NCBI GenBank assembly: GCA_905203795.1
Contig: CAJKXG010000074.1
Span: forward strand, 1-6,694
DNA length: 6,694 nt
Direction of reading: 5' to 3'
Source of the DNA: an uncultured Oscillospiraceae bacterium
GTDB taxonomy: Bacteria > Bacillota > Clostridia > Oscillospirales > Acutalibacteraceae
Below the pieces are notes generated by a model. The model was not told where the DNA came from and did not search any database. It saw only the letters and a list, made by a program, of their open reading frames with translations. This document shows, piece after piece, positions 6,611 through 6,694 of this stretch (positions are counted from its first letter, which is position 1; every line of letters begins with the position of its first letter). Made by a program: the position numbers and the translations under genes.

Positions 6611-6694
6611 TTACGCCTGTTTCCGCTTGATCAGGGAGAACAGCAGGTTGATGATGAGGATAAACACGAACAGCACCACGCCGGTGGCGATCAG
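6611..6694 (-). CDS. pstC: Phosphate ABC transporter permease PstC, C-terminal end only
   Basis: Only the last 27 codons and the TAA stop (6611-6613) are in the window; the rest lies beyond the right edge. The visible peptide is a single hydrophobic membrane helix (LIATGVVLFVFILIINLLF) followed by a short basic tail, SLIKRKQA. This matches the last membrane helix of PstC-type permeases. No catalytic or coupling motif is visible. The identification rests mainly on position, 18 nt upstream of pstA in the same direction, which is where pstC normally sits. Confidence 0.82.
   Translation of the reverse strand: MIATGVVLFVFILIINLLFSLIKRKQA

Noticed and set aside
1..6694. Defence system, prophage, insertion sequence or CRISPR array
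   Set aside because: Every coding stretch is assigned to the pst/pho operon or the PstS-like fusion. I found no direct repeats, transposase motifs or terminal inverted repeats other than the terminator hairpin.

Overview
The window is a convergent pair of transcription units from what looks like a Gram-positive anaerobe of class Clostridia. The evidence for this is the gene order pst(C)-pstA-pstB-phoU-phoB/phoP-phoR, the purine-rich Shine-Dalgarno sites (GGGGAGG, GAGGAGGGG, AAAGGAG), the PhoR type with a large extracytoplasmic domain, and the high GC content of most of the window. The lineage is inferred from gene content and style; no 16S or other marker gene is present.

Right-hand unit (minus strand, 6694 down to 1957). 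This is the distal part of a phosphate-uptake and phosphate-signalling operon. It reads, in transcription order, the last 27 codons of pstC, then complete pstA (permease), pstB (ATPase), phoU (regulator linking transport to signalling), a PhoB/PhoP-type response regulator and a PhoR-type sensor kinase. Genes are separated by at most 18 nt or overlap: pstA/pstB by 8 nt, pstB/phoU by 1 nt and phoU/phoB by 41 nt. The phoR ribosome-binding site overlaps the phoB stop codon. This indicates one polycistronic, translationally coupled message. The operon promoter, any Pho boxes, and the expected pstS and most of pstC lie beyond the right edge.

Left-hand unit (plus strand, 1 to 1898). This is the 3' part of a gene whose product starts as a PstS-like phosphate-binding domain and continues into a long C-terminal region resembling the DUF3298/RsiV type of extracytoplasmic domain. 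The second part is markedly less GC-rich than the first, and the change is sharp, near base 720. This fusion is the most unusual object in the window.

Between the two units (1899-1956) there is only a perfect 14-bp inverted repeat that can act as a shared bidirectional terminator. There is no gene-free stretch above 300 bases. I saw no RNA gene, mobile element, CRISPR array or attachment site.

Working together: PstC and PstA form the channel, PstB drives import by ATP hydrolysis, and PhoU passes transporter status to PhoR. PhoR sets phosphorylation of the response regulator, which normally activates the pst operon and other phosphate-starvation genes. The convergent PstS-like fusion may be an accessory phosphate-binding or sensing surface protein, but that role is an inference.
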